A stretch of DNA of 64,000 bases from Hsuehochloa calcarea (GCA_036346395.1 CM070596.1:2666001-2730000), one strand, 5' to 3'; shown: positions 10,907 through 23,232, numbered from the stretch's first letter. Translations and numbers: made by a program. The notes: generated by a model not told the origin, from the sequence alone.

Positions 10907-13900
10907 ATGGCCTCCCGGATTACCAGGCTGCTCCACCACCAGCACCGCCGCCTCCTCGCCTCCGCCGCGGAGGTCCCAGCGCGCCACCCTCCTCCGCGCG
11001 CTTCCCTTGGCGGCGCCATCTCCAAGGTAACCCAATAACGGAAGATAACCCTAAACCCCCTTGAAGGTGTTCGACGGAATGCCGACGCCGATCTCAACTC
11101 CATTGTCCTTGCCTCCTAGATTTCTTCGCTTTAACTTGGCTCTCCGCGGTCCTGTGATGTCTGGTTAGGGGCGTCTCTTAAGCTGACCTAACGAACGTTT
11201 CATGCTAAATTCTACTTAAGTAGCAATTGTTCCATAGTGTCGTGCTCACTACAATGTATTGAACCGTAATCTGTATTGCTAATCTAGTATGCTATTACTG
11301 TTTACGCCATCTGCTTGCCTAGAGCCTTCAGCAATGCATGTGTTGTCAGTTGTTACTCTATCTAAAAACTTGAAAAAACCTATCTCTTCTTATATATGCG
11401 ATTACCCCTTCGTTGTTTCAACCTCCAAGTGTTTCTGAATTCTGGTCTGTGAGTGCATAGATTCTTTAGGAGGTTATAGCATTTGTACATACTGTGATGA
11501 TTGTTTATGAAATATGGCTTGTGGTTTCTGCTCTGGCAATGTCTACTTGGAAATCTGATTTTTTTACCCTTTCCTCCGTTTTTCAGCAGGATGTTGCAAA
11601 GGCTGAAGGTCAAAACTCATCTCCGATCTTGAGGCTCGCTATTTTGTTTTACCAAGTCATTATTTATGAAAACTTCAAATCTTCTTATGTGTTTTCATCC
11701 ATATTTCTTATGATCTTCTGGCTATTGTTGCATCTGTGAAACCACTCCTGTTTGTGGTGCTGGATCACACCACATCTCCTACGCTTTATAAATTAAGACA
11801 CTTGGTTTGCTTTAGTTGAACTACAAATTAGCTTTAGAAATAAATTGATAATGCAAATCAGAATAAAGTGTTCATTGGGATCTCACTCAAAATATTGTAT
11901 AAGAATCATCCAGTTGTCTTGTCCATTTTATTGATTCAATGTATCCAATTAGGTCCTGTAAAACTTAGATTGAATTAGAACAAGCGAAGAACACCAGGAA
12001 AAGTCAAATATCTTAGCAGCATACTCCATAAGACTTTAACTTATCTTGTTTCTCTCAGCATTACCTAGTATTAGTTCTAGCACAACTTTTGTTACAGAAA
12101 TATACCATACTACCAAAAGTTATGTCTGTACTTGTTCTGTACATACTATCAGTTGAGCAATAACTTGACATGGTTACTTTGTATCCTACTTGATGGTGCA
12201 TATCAATTAGACCCCAAAGGTAATACTAATACATACATGTAACAAAGCATTCCTGTTCAGTAACTTCCTTGGTCCATAGTTCTACTTTACATCTTGTTGG
12301 ACTTGAACCACACACATATGCACCTGAATGCCCTAAATTCACTGTACAGTGGTTAATGTAGTAACTAGCCACCCACAAATGTCATATGCTACTCAGGATG
12401 TTGTTGATTTTCTGTTAACATCTTTTAGGGATAATCTGAATAGAATTGCATGTTATGCTATTGTATCTGCTGCTTGTCATAATTTGTCTCAAGTTCATTC
12501 AATACTTTTTAATTCTTATTATTTTTTGAAACAAGGTTACTTTTCAATTCTATCAGAAGAACTTTCCCACAAATATAATCTTCTAGTCAGGTTTTTGTTG
12601 TTTTTTGTTAACATTTTTAGGTATGACCGAGGATAGAATTGCAATTTCTGCTATTCTATCTACTGTATGTCATAATTTAAGTCTCAAGTTCATGAAATAT
12701 TTTTCAATTTTACCAGAAGAATTATTGAAAATAGCTTCCATATACTGTTTTAGTGAACCTTCCTTATGAATGTACTACCATTGCAATACTACATCAAGTA
12801 TGAGATACTCTGCCATATAATAAACCTTGTAGAATGAAATGGTTAAGATTGAAAAAGCACAATGTACTATTACTCAAAACTCAAAAGGCATTGATAAAAC
12901 CTTTGCTGTTGGCCTCTCTAGTGAACTAATGATATGCTGAATACCACATATGATTGTTCTGCTTGTACTCTCCTTCAGTTAAGTTGGATCAGTCCATGCA
13001 AATTGCTCTATGTTTTTATTGATCAAATTGATCCTATGGTCAATACTCAGAAGGTGCAAAATAACTATTGACTTTTGTGTGCTTTGTTGTTTAATTTGGA
13101 CCAACAATGCTTTGCAATACTATGCCCACTTTATGTGTGGACTATTGGACCTTATTTAATGCTGATGAGATTTTCTTTTGGTAAACCTTCCAGCTTCATC
13201 TTTAAAAGTTTCAAAGTGGTACATGATCAAGTCAAACACTTCAAGTCCTCTGACAACGCATTATGAGTGCCGCAAAGTATTTCCTTCTTTATTAAGACCA
13301 TCTGCATCTTACTCCACACAAGCTTCAGACCAAAACCCAAAAGAGGTACGTGCTAGCTAGTTCTGTTTATTGATTTACATTATTTAACGTTTTGTTCTTC
13401 AGTTCTTGTTCCTGCTTGTTTTGATCCTTTCTTGGTATAATTTTAGGGAGTATTATCCATTTTTTTGAACATGCTACTATGAATTGTTTAAGTGCAATAT
13501 AGAAATTATTAATCATGTCACCTTGTGACCATCTGCAGTAGTGAGCACTTGTGCATACACACATGAGCTTGACTAGTTTTTTTCCTTCATTTCCATAGAC
13601 CATAAGATCAAAATCTGTTGGAATCCGTCCATCGGGAAACTGCTGCTTCATTATTGATGAATGTATGTGCATTAGCCCCCATAATGTGGTTTTGAACAGA
13701 GAAAATATTGTTAGGAATTATTCAAATGCTGTCAGAATGGGGTGATGTTGCTTATACTGAAAAGGTTCTGTTTGATTGGTTATATCTGTAGAGGTAATTG
13801 CTAGGTGCTCTAGTCATCTTGTGGGTACATAATCTCAACGTTCTCATATGAGGTAACCCAATCATGCTCTTCATTTTACTTAAGCCAAATTCCTTGAGAA

Positions 13901-16900
13901 GGCATGACCGCATGAGTTAGTGATTTAATAGGGCAAACCAAGACTTAAGAGTTTATTGAAAGTGTTGAGTCTTGTCTGTTGTCTTCTTGATATCCATTGA
14001 CAGCGTATTGCTGGAGAAGAGTTTTGAGTCAGAGAATTGTAGCTCCCCTCAACAATATTAATCACGTAACACCTTGTTGTCAGTTTTCTAGGTCTCTTGT
14101 TCTGTATATCTTGATTCGAACTATAAATTCTTGGCAAACTATTTTTATGGTTTTATTAGTTGTTTTCTGTTTCCTATTTTGCGAATTTTTATTACAGTAC
14201 AAGCCAATGCTGGATCATGTTTTTTTTAATTGCTTATAGAAGACTTACCTCTTTATCCTCAGGAGAGAAAAGACTTGTCAACTGTTGAAGATCCCTTTGA
14301 TGCCCCTACCTATAATATACCTGAGAAGCCAATGACATTTGCTGAAGGGGCTTCTTACAGTTTTGTAATACTTATGGACTTGGAATTGCAGCGTTGGCTG
14401 GATATGCTGTTTTCAAAGAGCTTATATTTGAACCAAAAGAGTAAGCCTTTTGCATTCACTGTTAATTGTTCTGATTGATACGAGCAGTCTTTCTTCATAT
14501 TAAAATACTTAATACTATCTCTGTGAATGGACAAATCTACTGTAGTTAATATTGTGTGTAATGTGGAAGCTATTTTCTACTAACTTAAATACACATTTTT
14601 TTAATCTGGATGCATCTTGGTCTCTTTATGACCCACATGTGTATGCTATTTGTTCCCTTGGTTCCAAGGATCAAAAGACCGGTGGTTACCAGTCTCCTGT
14701 TTGGTATTTCTTTTCGCTTATATATATTTTTCCTCAAAATATTGTGTTTCTTTGGTGTTCTATAAGCATTAACATCAAGGTTTCATCAACCGGCCGGTTA
14801 CCGCCGTTTTTTTGCCCCTGTGGTTCCATGCCACTCCCCATCACTTGGTTGAGCCACTAAATGCTCCAAACTTACAGAAAATCATGTGCTCTCCCATCAG
14901 TAAGCTACAAACTTTTCCTATTATGTCGTAGTATAGTGTCATAACAAGCTTTCTGGTTTGCATCTTGTGTCATACTTATTAACCTGGTTTGCTCCTATGC
15001 ATGGCACTTGGGTTCTGCCTGAAGCTGACCAAGAAATAGAATTTGTGCACATTATAACTTCGTTGTCAGTCGTCGCATGTTTGTTGATAATCCTGCCTGA
15101 TTCACTGAATTTCTTTTGTACATCACATGAGATGTTTTTTCCCCCTGTTTGAACACCTCAATCTCTTTTCTACATCATATGGTTGTTCTTGTTGCTTTTT
15201 GGCTAAAGTTCTCTCTGTGGTTTATCACATTATTTTTTTCTGGAAAACGCCTGTGTTATTACCATGCAATCTGAAAGCGAGATTTGCTAATGTTGCACTG
15301 TTGTTACCATCCTGCAGGTACAAGATTTTTGGGAAAGCTCTAGCAAGAGTTCAGAATGATAGTCAGGTTTGTGGGTGTTAGTGTTATTTCTATTTTTTCC
15401 TGTATATATTATTGTAGCTTTCCTCTCTTAGTAAACTTTGTATTTTTCACATGTTTTATCAGGTTACAGCGAAAATTGGGTACCCTATTACTGGATATGG
15501 TCATGAAAGCAGAAACCGTGCAGCTCGGCAGCGCATTCAAAACAAGGTTTGGACAGATGAGGATGGTGTTGAACATGTGGAGGTAGTATATATTCCTGTC
15601 TCTGTTGCTGTCTGCTTCGATTATGCTGTTTTACTTGCACCTCAGGTTTAGTGTAGAAAAGTCAATAAAAAGGAACAAGTTTACTGTAGGACAGTTAGTG
15701 GTACACTTGCTCTATGACAGTATTAGCAGCATATGGCAATGAGCCAGTGACTTCCTTTAACCAAGAGCGAGTTTGCGAATGATTACATAGGGAGAGGAAC
15801 TGAGACGAGAGCAAACAGGCTTCTTTACTAAAAAGAATCTTGAGTCCGTGCCAACAGTAATACTTACAAGCAGTGTTCCCCAAACTGTTTTGGGGGTAAA
15901 TGGATGGTTCCAGTTTTCACCCAGAAACCGGCCGGTTTCAGGCCCCCCCCCCCCCCCCCACCCCCAAACCGGTTCACTTTATTTGAGAATTTTGAATTTG
16001 AACTTTTTTTTTTGAAGATTTGAAGTTTGGAATAGATACTAGAGGCAATTGTAAGCATTTTGGGGGTAGAAGATGATTCGAATGGGGGAGGGGGGGGGAT
16101 TAAGAGGTTGAATGATGCCTTTTGTAGTATATTCTAGATTGTGTGACAGTTTTTCTCTGTACATTTTTGTTCAATGAATTGGAATCCAACTGTAGGGAGA
16201 GAATGATGATGTGCTGCTCTCTTAAGCCTCCTTTTGCACTCAGCTTTAATAGGGATTAAAGATGTGCTTTCAGGTGATGCTTTGCTAATTGGGAAAAGGG
16301 GCATTAGGATAGCATTTGATACGAAATGGTATAGTTTGCATGGTTGTGTCGCACACCTAGAGCTGGGACTTGGGCCGTGCTTTTTCGGGCCGGGTCCAGG
16401 CCCAGTCGACACAACACGGTCTAAGCACGGCACGACACGTGGTGGACCAGGCTGGCACGGCACGAATGGCGGGCCGGGTTGGGCCTGAGAATGCGGCCCG
16501 TTGGGTGGCACGACACAAGACGACTGGGTTGGACCGTGCTTAGGGCGGCACAACACGAAATAGACCCAACTTCCCGTTCTAGCCCAATCCTCCCCTCGGC
16601 TGGCCCAATCACTCCCACCCTAGCTTTGGCCTAAGAAATCACCCCTCTCGCCACCCGGTCCGCCGAAATCACCCCTCTCGCCCCAACCCCTATCCCCAAC
16701 CCTTCTCCCGAGCCCCAGCTCCCAAATTCCCAATCCCTAATTACATTCCCGATTCTCCTCCCTCCTCTCCTCTCCCTCCCACTCACTGTCACCTCCTCTC
16801 CTCCCCCGCCACGCCGCTCTCCCTCCAGCCACCTCCTCGTCGCCGTCCTTCTCACCCCTTTCGCAAGCGTGCGGCGCGGCTGAGGTGGGTGGAGTTCTTA

Positions 16901-17382
16901 ATCGGTGTGCAGGAGGAGAAGGCTACGGCGAGGGGGATTGGGCGTAGATAGCGCACGCGTGTCTTTGTTTTCCTGGCTGGCAACGGCTGTCGTCTTTCCA
17001 GGTGTCTATAGTTATTTAGGGCTGGGCTTGGGCCGGCACGGTCCCAGCACAGCTGGCTTTGGGCCATACATAGGCCTGATCGGAGACGAGGCGGGCCAGC
17101 ACAGCACGACACGACGCGGCCCGAAGCACGGCGAGCCCGTGCCGTGCCGCACGGCCCAGTACCCACCACTACGCATACCTCTGAACTTGGCTGATCACTT
17201 GAAATTCACATACATCATTGCAGGTAGCCTTTTATATTCGAGGGCCGCATGGTGCTGGGAAGGTGTTTTCAGAGATGTTCAAAGATAACTCTGACAGGAC
17301 ATGGAAGTTCACATACCTTATTGTTGAGATTCTGTCACCGCATCATGCACAACTAATGTTAGAATCTTACGTACCAGCATAA
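10907..17382 (+). CDS. TIM21: mitochondrial import inner membrane translocase subunit TIM21 (apparent frameshift in exon 4)
   Basis: TIM21 is the TIM23-complex subunit that contacts the TOM complex at the inner membrane. Proposed coding exons are 10907-11026, 11587-11608, 13194-13345, 14263-14440, 15318-15366, 15463-15582 and 17224-17382. All introns are GT..AG and splice phases agree; the product would be about 266 aa. The N terminus MASRITRLLHHQHRRLL is a mitochondrial presequence type. Then come EDPFDAPTYNIPEKPMTFAE, a membrane helix (GLGIAALAGYAVFKELIF) and the conserved C-terminal domain (GYGHESRNRAARQRI, DEDGVEHVE, FYIRGPHGAGKVFSEMF, WKFTYLIVEI). In exon 4, near 14373-14376, one base appears to be missing within the membrane helix. 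Read literally, the frame then ends at a TAG early in exon 5. All other exons are intact, so a sequencing error or a very recent lesion is likely. The 22-nt exon 2 is inferred from phase alone. Confidence 0.85.
12420..12721 (+). repeat. imperfect ~190-bp tandem duplication in TIM21 intron 2
   Basis: Blocks beginning near 12428 and 12620 share ATAGAATTGCA, TGTCATAATTT, TCTCAAGTTCAT and TTTTCAATT..ACCAGAAGAA in the same order, with indels between them. This is an old local duplication inside the intron, with no coding content. Confidence 0.6.
13731..13766 (+). repeat. 36-bp segment identical to 28574-28609
   Basis: The run starting GTCAGAATGGGGTGATG in TIM21 intron 3 is repeated exactly, same orientation, 14.8 kb away just upstream of the isopropylmalate isomerase gene. 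Sequence on either side does not match beyond the 36 bp. Confidence 0.85.
15880..16110. repeat. low-complexity C-run and CCGG-rich repeat in TIM21 intron 6
   Basis: A run of 17 C (15943-15959) follows AACCGGCCGGTTTCAGG, with further AAACCGG and G-run stretches. Similar ACCGGCCGG/TAACCGG-rich blocks occur at about 14790 and 20995-21205, so this is probably a dispersed repeat family. I cannot define its ends. Confidence 0.45.
16358..17171 (+). mobile_element. non-autonomous hAT-like transposon in the last TIM21 intron
   Basis: Left end TAGAGCTGGG and right end CCCACCACTA are imperfect 10-bp inverted repeats. They are flanked by 8-bp direct repeats CGCACACC (16350-16357) and CGCATACC (17172-17179), 7 of 8 identical. 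An 8-bp duplication and TAG-type ends fit the hAT superfamily. The 814-bp body is rich in GGCACGACACG and GGCCCA motifs near both ends and has no transposase, so it needed help to move. A second member, inverted, is at 29047-29749. It lies wholly inside intron 6, so splicing of exon 7 is probably unaffected. Confidence 0.8.
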
Positions 17383-17934
17383 GGATGCAGGAGACAAAAG
17401 CAGTTAGCAGTGACAAAATTGTTGTAAGGTCCATGCCCCACTTTTTTTATATCCTATGTGTACATCTCTCATATTTAATACCCATCCTTTGGTGACAAAA
17501 GTTTTGAATTTTGATCTCCCCCAAAAAGCATAAGTAGGAGGAAGATGGACTACAGAGTCTCTGAGCATTTCTGGTATCTTCGATACGTTGTATCATGAAA
17601 GGAAAGGACCTTAATGTTACTTTGTTTCGCTGAAGTCATTAACTCCTTAATAGAGTAATAGACATATGCATGGCTCCGATAGTAAAGTGTTCTATGGTTG
17701 ATCTGTACTTGGGAATTAAGGGAAATTTGTTCTTTTTTTCTTCTTCATACAAGTCTCTACGTTACAGTCAAAAGTATGACTAGTTGTGTTGCTAAAAGAG
17801 CATCATACTTCGGAGAGACTTTGCAGGCAAGTGCCAGCCTTTGCATGATCTTGACTGTTACCCTGCCCCCATTGATCTGAGGCCACTTCTGGTCTCTGGG
17901 TCTTATATCAGGCACATCGATCCCGTTTCGTATA

Positions 17935-18199
17935 CTCGCTCCGGTCACAAAAGAATATCGTTTTTCGTGTCGATAACACGGTCAGTCTCTAAAATGTAAT
18001 TTTGATCACAAATTTCTATTGTAATAAATTTGTAAAATCTAATAAAATTATAATTTTATAAAAGTTCTTTTCGAGACAAATCTATATCCAAAATATTTTT
18101 AGAAATTATCTTTTATGTGTTCAGTCCAAAATATATATTTTTTTAAAAAATATGACCGCACGTGCTCCAAAAACTAACTACATGGGGCTAGTAATGGAG
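17935..18199. mobile_element. Stowaway-like MITE downstream of TIM21
   Basis: About 265 bp starting CTCGCTCCGGTCACAAA and ending ..ACTAGTAATGGAG type sequence, bounded by TA dinucleotides (17933-17934 and 18200-18201). The CTCCCTCCG-like end, AT-rich body, size and TA duplication fit Stowaway/Mariner MITEs. The right end is degenerate. Confidence 0.55.
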
Positions 18200-18688
18200 T
18201 ATGTCATTAGTCATCTACAATGAAACGACAAATCCCAGTGCAGATTCTTCGCTCTTTTAAGACTTTTGGTGTTCGGCTTAGCAGGGCTCCTAATCAATCC
18301 TTTCACCGTCAACCCGACCTCTACTTGCATGAGCCTTTGCAGATGTTGCTTTCATCATCTGTTAGATAGATCAGCATGCCTGATTGGAGCGAAGCTAGTA
18401 TTATACACTGCAGCATGCAGAGCCTATATTTCAAACACTTGTCTGATGATCGATGGCTCTGCAGTAATTAAATTTCTCTCATCGTCTACTTTGAATTACC
18501 ACGTAGGTAGGCCTTTGCTGGTGCTAAAATAATTTCTGTAGCATTTTATTTTCTCTAGTATTTTTTTAGACGGATTTTGTCTAGTATTTTTGAAGAGCAG
18601 TCAACTCAAACATCTTCAAGTTACACGCACCACACGGCTAACAAATACTACTACTTATCATCTGCTTCCTGACATGAGGCTAAATAAA

Positions 18689-18780
18689 AGCCCAAGAAAA
18701 ACACAGGAAAGAAACGCTTAACCAACTAAAAGCCCAACTAAAAAAGCCCAACTAGCTCACTCTTTCCTGCGGCCCAGCCC
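18689..18780 (+). promoter_or_regulatory. site II (GCCCA) cluster upstream of LPA2
   Basis: AGCCCA occurs at 18689, 18731 and 18745, with GGCCCAGCCC at 18771-18780, about 100-190 bp before the LPA2 start. Such RGCCCA/TGGGCY clusters are established promoter elements bound by TCP factors in plant genes for organelle and growth functions. No convincing TATA box is seen, which is usual for this promoter type. Confidence 0.5.
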
Positions 18781-18877
18781 GCGAAATGGACCTAGTCGCC
18801 TCGCCTCCTCCCATTTCCATTCCCAGTGCGAGCCAAGCCAAGTCAGATAAGCCGCACCGGCGCCGCACGCCATCGCC

Positions 18878-20521
18878 ATGGCCATCGCCTCCACCTCCAC
18901 CGCGTTCCTCCTCTACCCCGGCCTAGGGCGCGGTCACATCCTCTTCCGCGCCCTCGCGGCCTCGGGATCGGGGGGCAAGAGGAAGTCCAAGAAGTCCAAG
19001 AGCAGCAGCAGCAGCAAGGGAGCCAACCACGACGGCAGCAAGGACAAGGACAAGTCGCTGGAGCCGCCGCCTCCCGTGGTCCGCCGCGCTCCGGCCGGCA
19101 GCGCGTCGGTCTTCCGGCAGCAGCCGGAGGCGGCTTCCAGGCCCGGCGGGAAGGGGCCGACGGAGGAGGAGCTGCGGCAGCGGCAGGCCAACGAGAACGC
19201 CTTCCTCCTCGCCTGGCTGGGGCTTGGAGTGGTCATCCTCCTCGAGGGCCTCGCGCTCGCCGCCTCCGGTAATCCACTGGCGATTTCGTTACAAACTTGC
19301 AATGCAGTCTCCATCTAAAGGGGTGAATTGTACTGACTACCGAGGTGTCCGAGTGAACTTTGTGTGGTTGTGTGAATATAAGCTTGTGAATTGCTTCGGG
19401 GCGATTTGGATTTTGGACATTGCTTATGGTGATGGTGAATTTAGGTGGTGCCGTGCAGTGAAATGCAGTGTTTGATGAGAGTGCCGTATGTTACGAAATT
19501 GTAGCTCTTTAATAACGTTAACCGAGTGAGTGAACGTCTCTAGGAGTTCCCGAGCTTTCTCTGTTCTCGCTGTTGCTCATGATGATAGTGGTGGTATTGT
19601 GTGGTACGTCGACGCAATCAAAAGGTGAAAATTTTCTGGCCCTATATTAGACTTGGGGGCATTAGCATGTGAGGCCATAGTATGTTTTTTGAGTAGCAAT
19701 GCTAAGGGATGCTCCACTAGCACTCTGTGCACATCACGTGCCCGATTAATGAACCTGATTGGTTCGGACTTCGGGTCTTCACACTGGGGCTATGTTGGCC
19801 GCAGGAGAAGTTGAAGAAGAGCGCACGCACACGACGGCAGAATATTGGGCTTTAGGAGCTGTAAGGGGTGCCCAGGAGATATAGCATATATAGCAAAATG
19901 GAGAGGGACGCACAAGGGAGGGAGCAGAAACTCTTTGTAGCCATAACTAGAGGGGTGCACAAGGGGGTGCATATATAGCATATCCTTTGTTTATGTTTTA
20001 TGGTTGACCTGAGGGAATGAACAGCACTAGTTTCTAATTAACACTGAACCAAAAAGATATCACATTCCAATTATCAGGACATTGGACACTTTCAAGTGGA
20101 ATACAATGGTGAAGAATCATCCTAACTTTGCAAGTGTTAGATGCAATTTCCATGCTTACCATGATACGTTGAAGTAATTGATGATGTTAACTGAATTGAA
20201 GTGTAGCGTGATGCTGAGTGATGCGTAAAACTTGAAAAAGCCATCAGCCTTGCTCGTACTAAATGAGCCAAGTAATCATGTTCCAACCTATTACTAAATT
20301 GCTAAGGACGATCAGGACTTTAGTACTGTAGAATTGTTGAGCCAAGTAATTATGTTTGAACCTTCCTTACATGCCATGCAGGTTTTCTTCCAGAGGAATG
20401 GGACAACTTTTTTGTCAAGTTCCTTTATCCATCGTTCACTCCAACAGTAGTCTTGTTTTTGGGGGGCACGGTTGGATATAGTATCTTCAAGTACTTTGAA
20501 GGCGAAAAAAGCAAAAGCTAG
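18878..20521 (+). CDS. LPA2: LOW PSII ACCUMULATION 2-like protein, chloroplast
   Basis: LPA2 is a small thylakoid membrane protein that helps assemble photosystem II (CP43 step). There are two coding exons, 18878-19268 and 20382-20521, joined through a split Gly codon with GT..AG borders. The product is 176 aa. The N terminus (MAIASTSTAFLLYPGL) is a plastid transit type, followed by a low-complexity Lys/Ser and Pro linker. The conserved core is QANENAFLLAWLGLGVVILL (membrane helix 1, about residues 107-129), then FLPEEWDNFFVKFLYPSFTP and helix 2 (TVVLFLGGTVGYSIFKYF). The C terminus is EGEKSKS. I recognise the QNENAFLL..WLGLG..ILLEG..LAASGFLPEE signature of the family. ATG 18878 is in CGCCATGG context and gives the transit peptide; an overlapping frame from 18826 is not conserved. 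A GTGAG just after the stop (20535) hints at a spliced 3' UTR. Confidence 0.9.
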
Positions 20522-20665
20522 ATGACATCGCACAGGTGAGACTCAGATATTACCATCTTGTGAATTTCTATCCTTTACTTCTCCTAATTTTGTTCACACT
20601 TTAACCTCTAGCTTGTGATATGCTTTATTTCTCTAGATAAGAAAGAATGTAAGCTTATTTTTTAT

Positions 20666-21421
20666 AGGAAGAAGTCCATGTAACACCCTAAACTTTGCTC
20701 GAAAGTCATTTAGCGCCCCAAACTACGAAACCAAACATTTGACCCCCCGAACATTGCAGTCCGGTTCAAATAACACCCTGACCTGGTTTCGCAAGGTAGT
20801 ATTGCCCGCGTGGCATGATGAGTGGGTTGTTTTGCCACGTAAGATAATACACTAGCCAAGTTGGGTCAATTGCAGGTGGGGCCCATAGGAGTTTCTCCCC
20901 CACCGAGCTCCTGTAGCTCTTTTCATCTCTATTTTGATTTCGGGGAGAAACCCCTATGTGTCCCACCCAGGGAACCCAAAATCGATACCGGCCCATTTCC
21001 CGTCAGCCGGCCGGGAACGGTAACCGGCCAGTTACCGTTCAAACCGGAAAAAAAACTGGATAAAAATCGTTTGAATTAGATTAAAAACCAGCCAAATTTC
21101 AAAATTTGAAATTTGAATATGCAAAACCCGAGAAAACCGGCCGGGATTTCTAATCCCGGCCCCCGGCCGGTAACCGGTAACCGGCGGTAACCGGCCGGGA
21201 TATTATTCCCTGGTCCCACCTGTCATTCACCTAAATTTGGCTAACGTGGAAAAACTATTCACTCATCGTGCCATGCGGGCAATACCATCATGCGAAACCG
21301 GGCCAGGGTGTTATTTGAACTGGATTGCAAAGTTTGGGGGATTGAAAGTCCGGTTTCATAGTTCAGGGTGTGTTGGACGGACTTTCAAGCAAAGTTCTGG
21401 TTGTTATATGGACTTTTTCCT
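20666..21421. mobile_element. long-TIR (Mutator-like) MITE
   Basis: The left arm from 20666 (AGGAAGAAGTCCATGTAACA) and the reverse complement of the right arm ending 21421 (AGGAAAAAGTCCATATAACA) pair clearly for about 160 bp and more weakly to about 215 bp. Shared blocks include ACTTTGCT.GAAAGTC, TTCAAATAACACCCTG and TATTGCCCGC.TGGCA.GATGAGTG. Flanks give a possible degenerate 9-bp duplication (ATTTTTTAT/TTTTTATAT). Long arms plus about 9-bp duplications suggest a Mutator-type non-autonomous element. The loop (about 20885-21205) is rich in ACCGGCCGG and TAACCGG motifs. Confidence 0.7.
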
Positions 21422-23196
21422 TTTTTATATCATAGAACTAAAACTATTGGTGGATGAGTGGATCTCTTATTCTAGCTTCCCAACAAGTTATTTGACAATT
21501 GACATCCCTCTAATTAATTTTCTGTCTGCTATTTGTATCATATATGGAATATTTAAAGATGCATGGTTAGATAGATGTCCCTGGAGCTTTGCATTTTGAG
21601 TTTAAGAGATCAATATTGGTATATTCAAATTCTATAATCAGCAGTTGCATGCACACTGAAGTACAAGTTGGAAAATAAGTAATATTGCACAGAACAGCAC
21701 TTCGTAATTAGGCTTTGATGAAGCTACAGCTTAAGAGCCTCATCATCATTACTAAGTTTATTTGTGTATGTACTTGATTGTTTTTACATGCTTCGCGTCG
21801 CTATAGCCTATCCACGTTATTTTAAAAGCATCCACTGTGTGTCCCCTTTTTAGATGAACTAGTTGTGGCCTTACTCCCAGCCAAGTGCTACGTATATTAT
21901 ACATATAAAGCTGTTAGAACTGAAAGGATTTGCAACTATGCTCTATGCATTTGTTAGAATGGTTTGCACATAACATATGACGAGAACAGTTTAAAGTTGG
22001 GCCTGTCATTTCAAACAACATAAAGCACCAATTTTAGTAGGCTTGTCTCCCATTTTCCACAAACTGAGCAGCAATGCAATGCAACTGTCATACCATGGAT
22101 CACCAACCAGCACAGTTGGCTGGGAGTGGTGCCACAGTGGCCACAACCACTGCATCAATGGCCTAACTCTCCTCTTTCTAGAGCTGATTTCATTCACCAA
22201 CAGTTGGACCCAGGTGGAACGAGATGGTGTTTCAAGAACATTTCTGCTCATCTGTATTGCATGTTGCTTATAGAGCTTTATCCTTTCTGCGGCAACGGAA
22301 GATTCGAGTTCCTCAGGAATGTCAACAGGAGATGGACACGGCTACGGGGGGCGCCTTCGCTCAATGCTCTGGCAGCTATGTATGTATCATCTGAAGAGCC
22401 TACAAGGAGATAACGATGCTTGTGGTGTTCGTAGGGGTTTATAAATGCGCTGCTTATATTGTTGAAGTTTCTGTTATCTAAAATCCTCTGAGAAATTGGT
22501 GTTTAGACCGAGTTGCGTTGGTTCCTTTTCTGTATCTGGGAGTTGGTTTTGCGCATTATATATATTGCCTAACTTTGGTCTAGAAAAAAACGAAGAATCA
22601 TTTTGCCGTCCTGACTCGTATCGCATGTCGCCCTGCTCCTGCCCCGCCACGATTCCTCCCCGAATCGTTCACTGCCCGCGACCTCTCCAACAGGTATTGT
22701 TACGCAGGTGAGAATGCGAGGAAAGAGCGACGATGATGTGAAGAAGCCCCTCATATATTCGTCAACGAAATGGAAGCAGCGGACAACAAATTTTACTATG
22801 ACATTGACGTCGATGAGAACGATGCCGTGAAAAAAATATTTTCAAGACTTTTAGAGACTGCATCACGTTTGACACGACACACAGGACGAGTCGTAGGTTC
22901 AGCATGGCGCTAGCAGTCTTTGCTGGTGCTAACCACCACTTGCGCTCATCAGGGACGAGAAGATCGAGCACTCGTTCGTCAGCCTGTTTGAAACATGCTC
23001 GTCTGGAGGGAGAGAGAGAGAGAGAGAGACTTGGCAATCCTGTAAAGGAGGTGTCAGCATGTAGTGTTGCGCTCCATCAGCAAGCAAAACCATGCCATCC
23101 ATACATTCGTCGAACCTCCCAGTACACAACTGCTAATTGGTAAATAACTCATTCCTCAACGGGACACACGTCTACACTACAGTTCAACACGAAACA
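21422..23196. other. intergenic region between LPA2 and the isomerase gene
   Basis: I see no supportable gene. 22040-22410 has mixed composition that could be spliced 3' UTR of LPA2, but no domain is visible. A (GA)n tract occurs at about 23014-23030. Confidence 0.4.
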
Positions 23197-23232
23197 GTAG
23201 GAGTAGGAGTAGGAGTAGGAGTAGGAGTAGGA
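23197..23232. repeat. (GTAGGA)6 microsatellite
   Basis: Six perfect copies of GTAGGA, followed by GTGGGGGAG. It lies about 65 bp beyond the stop codon of the minus-strand isomerase gene, so it is probably in that gene's 3' UTR as (TCCTAC)n. Confidence 0.9.

Noticed and set aside
14341..14400. A 34-nt intron that would remove the TIM21 frameshift
   Set aside because: GT and AG exist around the lesion, but 34 nt is too short for a plant intron.
18826..19272. 148-codon Arg/Gln-rich frame overlapping LPA2
   Set aside because: Shadow frame of LPA2 exon 1; the conserved LPA2 core is in the frame starting at 18878.
22043..22413. Possible small gene downstream of LPA2
   Set aside because: Overlapping short frames without conserved text; more likely UTR or intergenic DNA.
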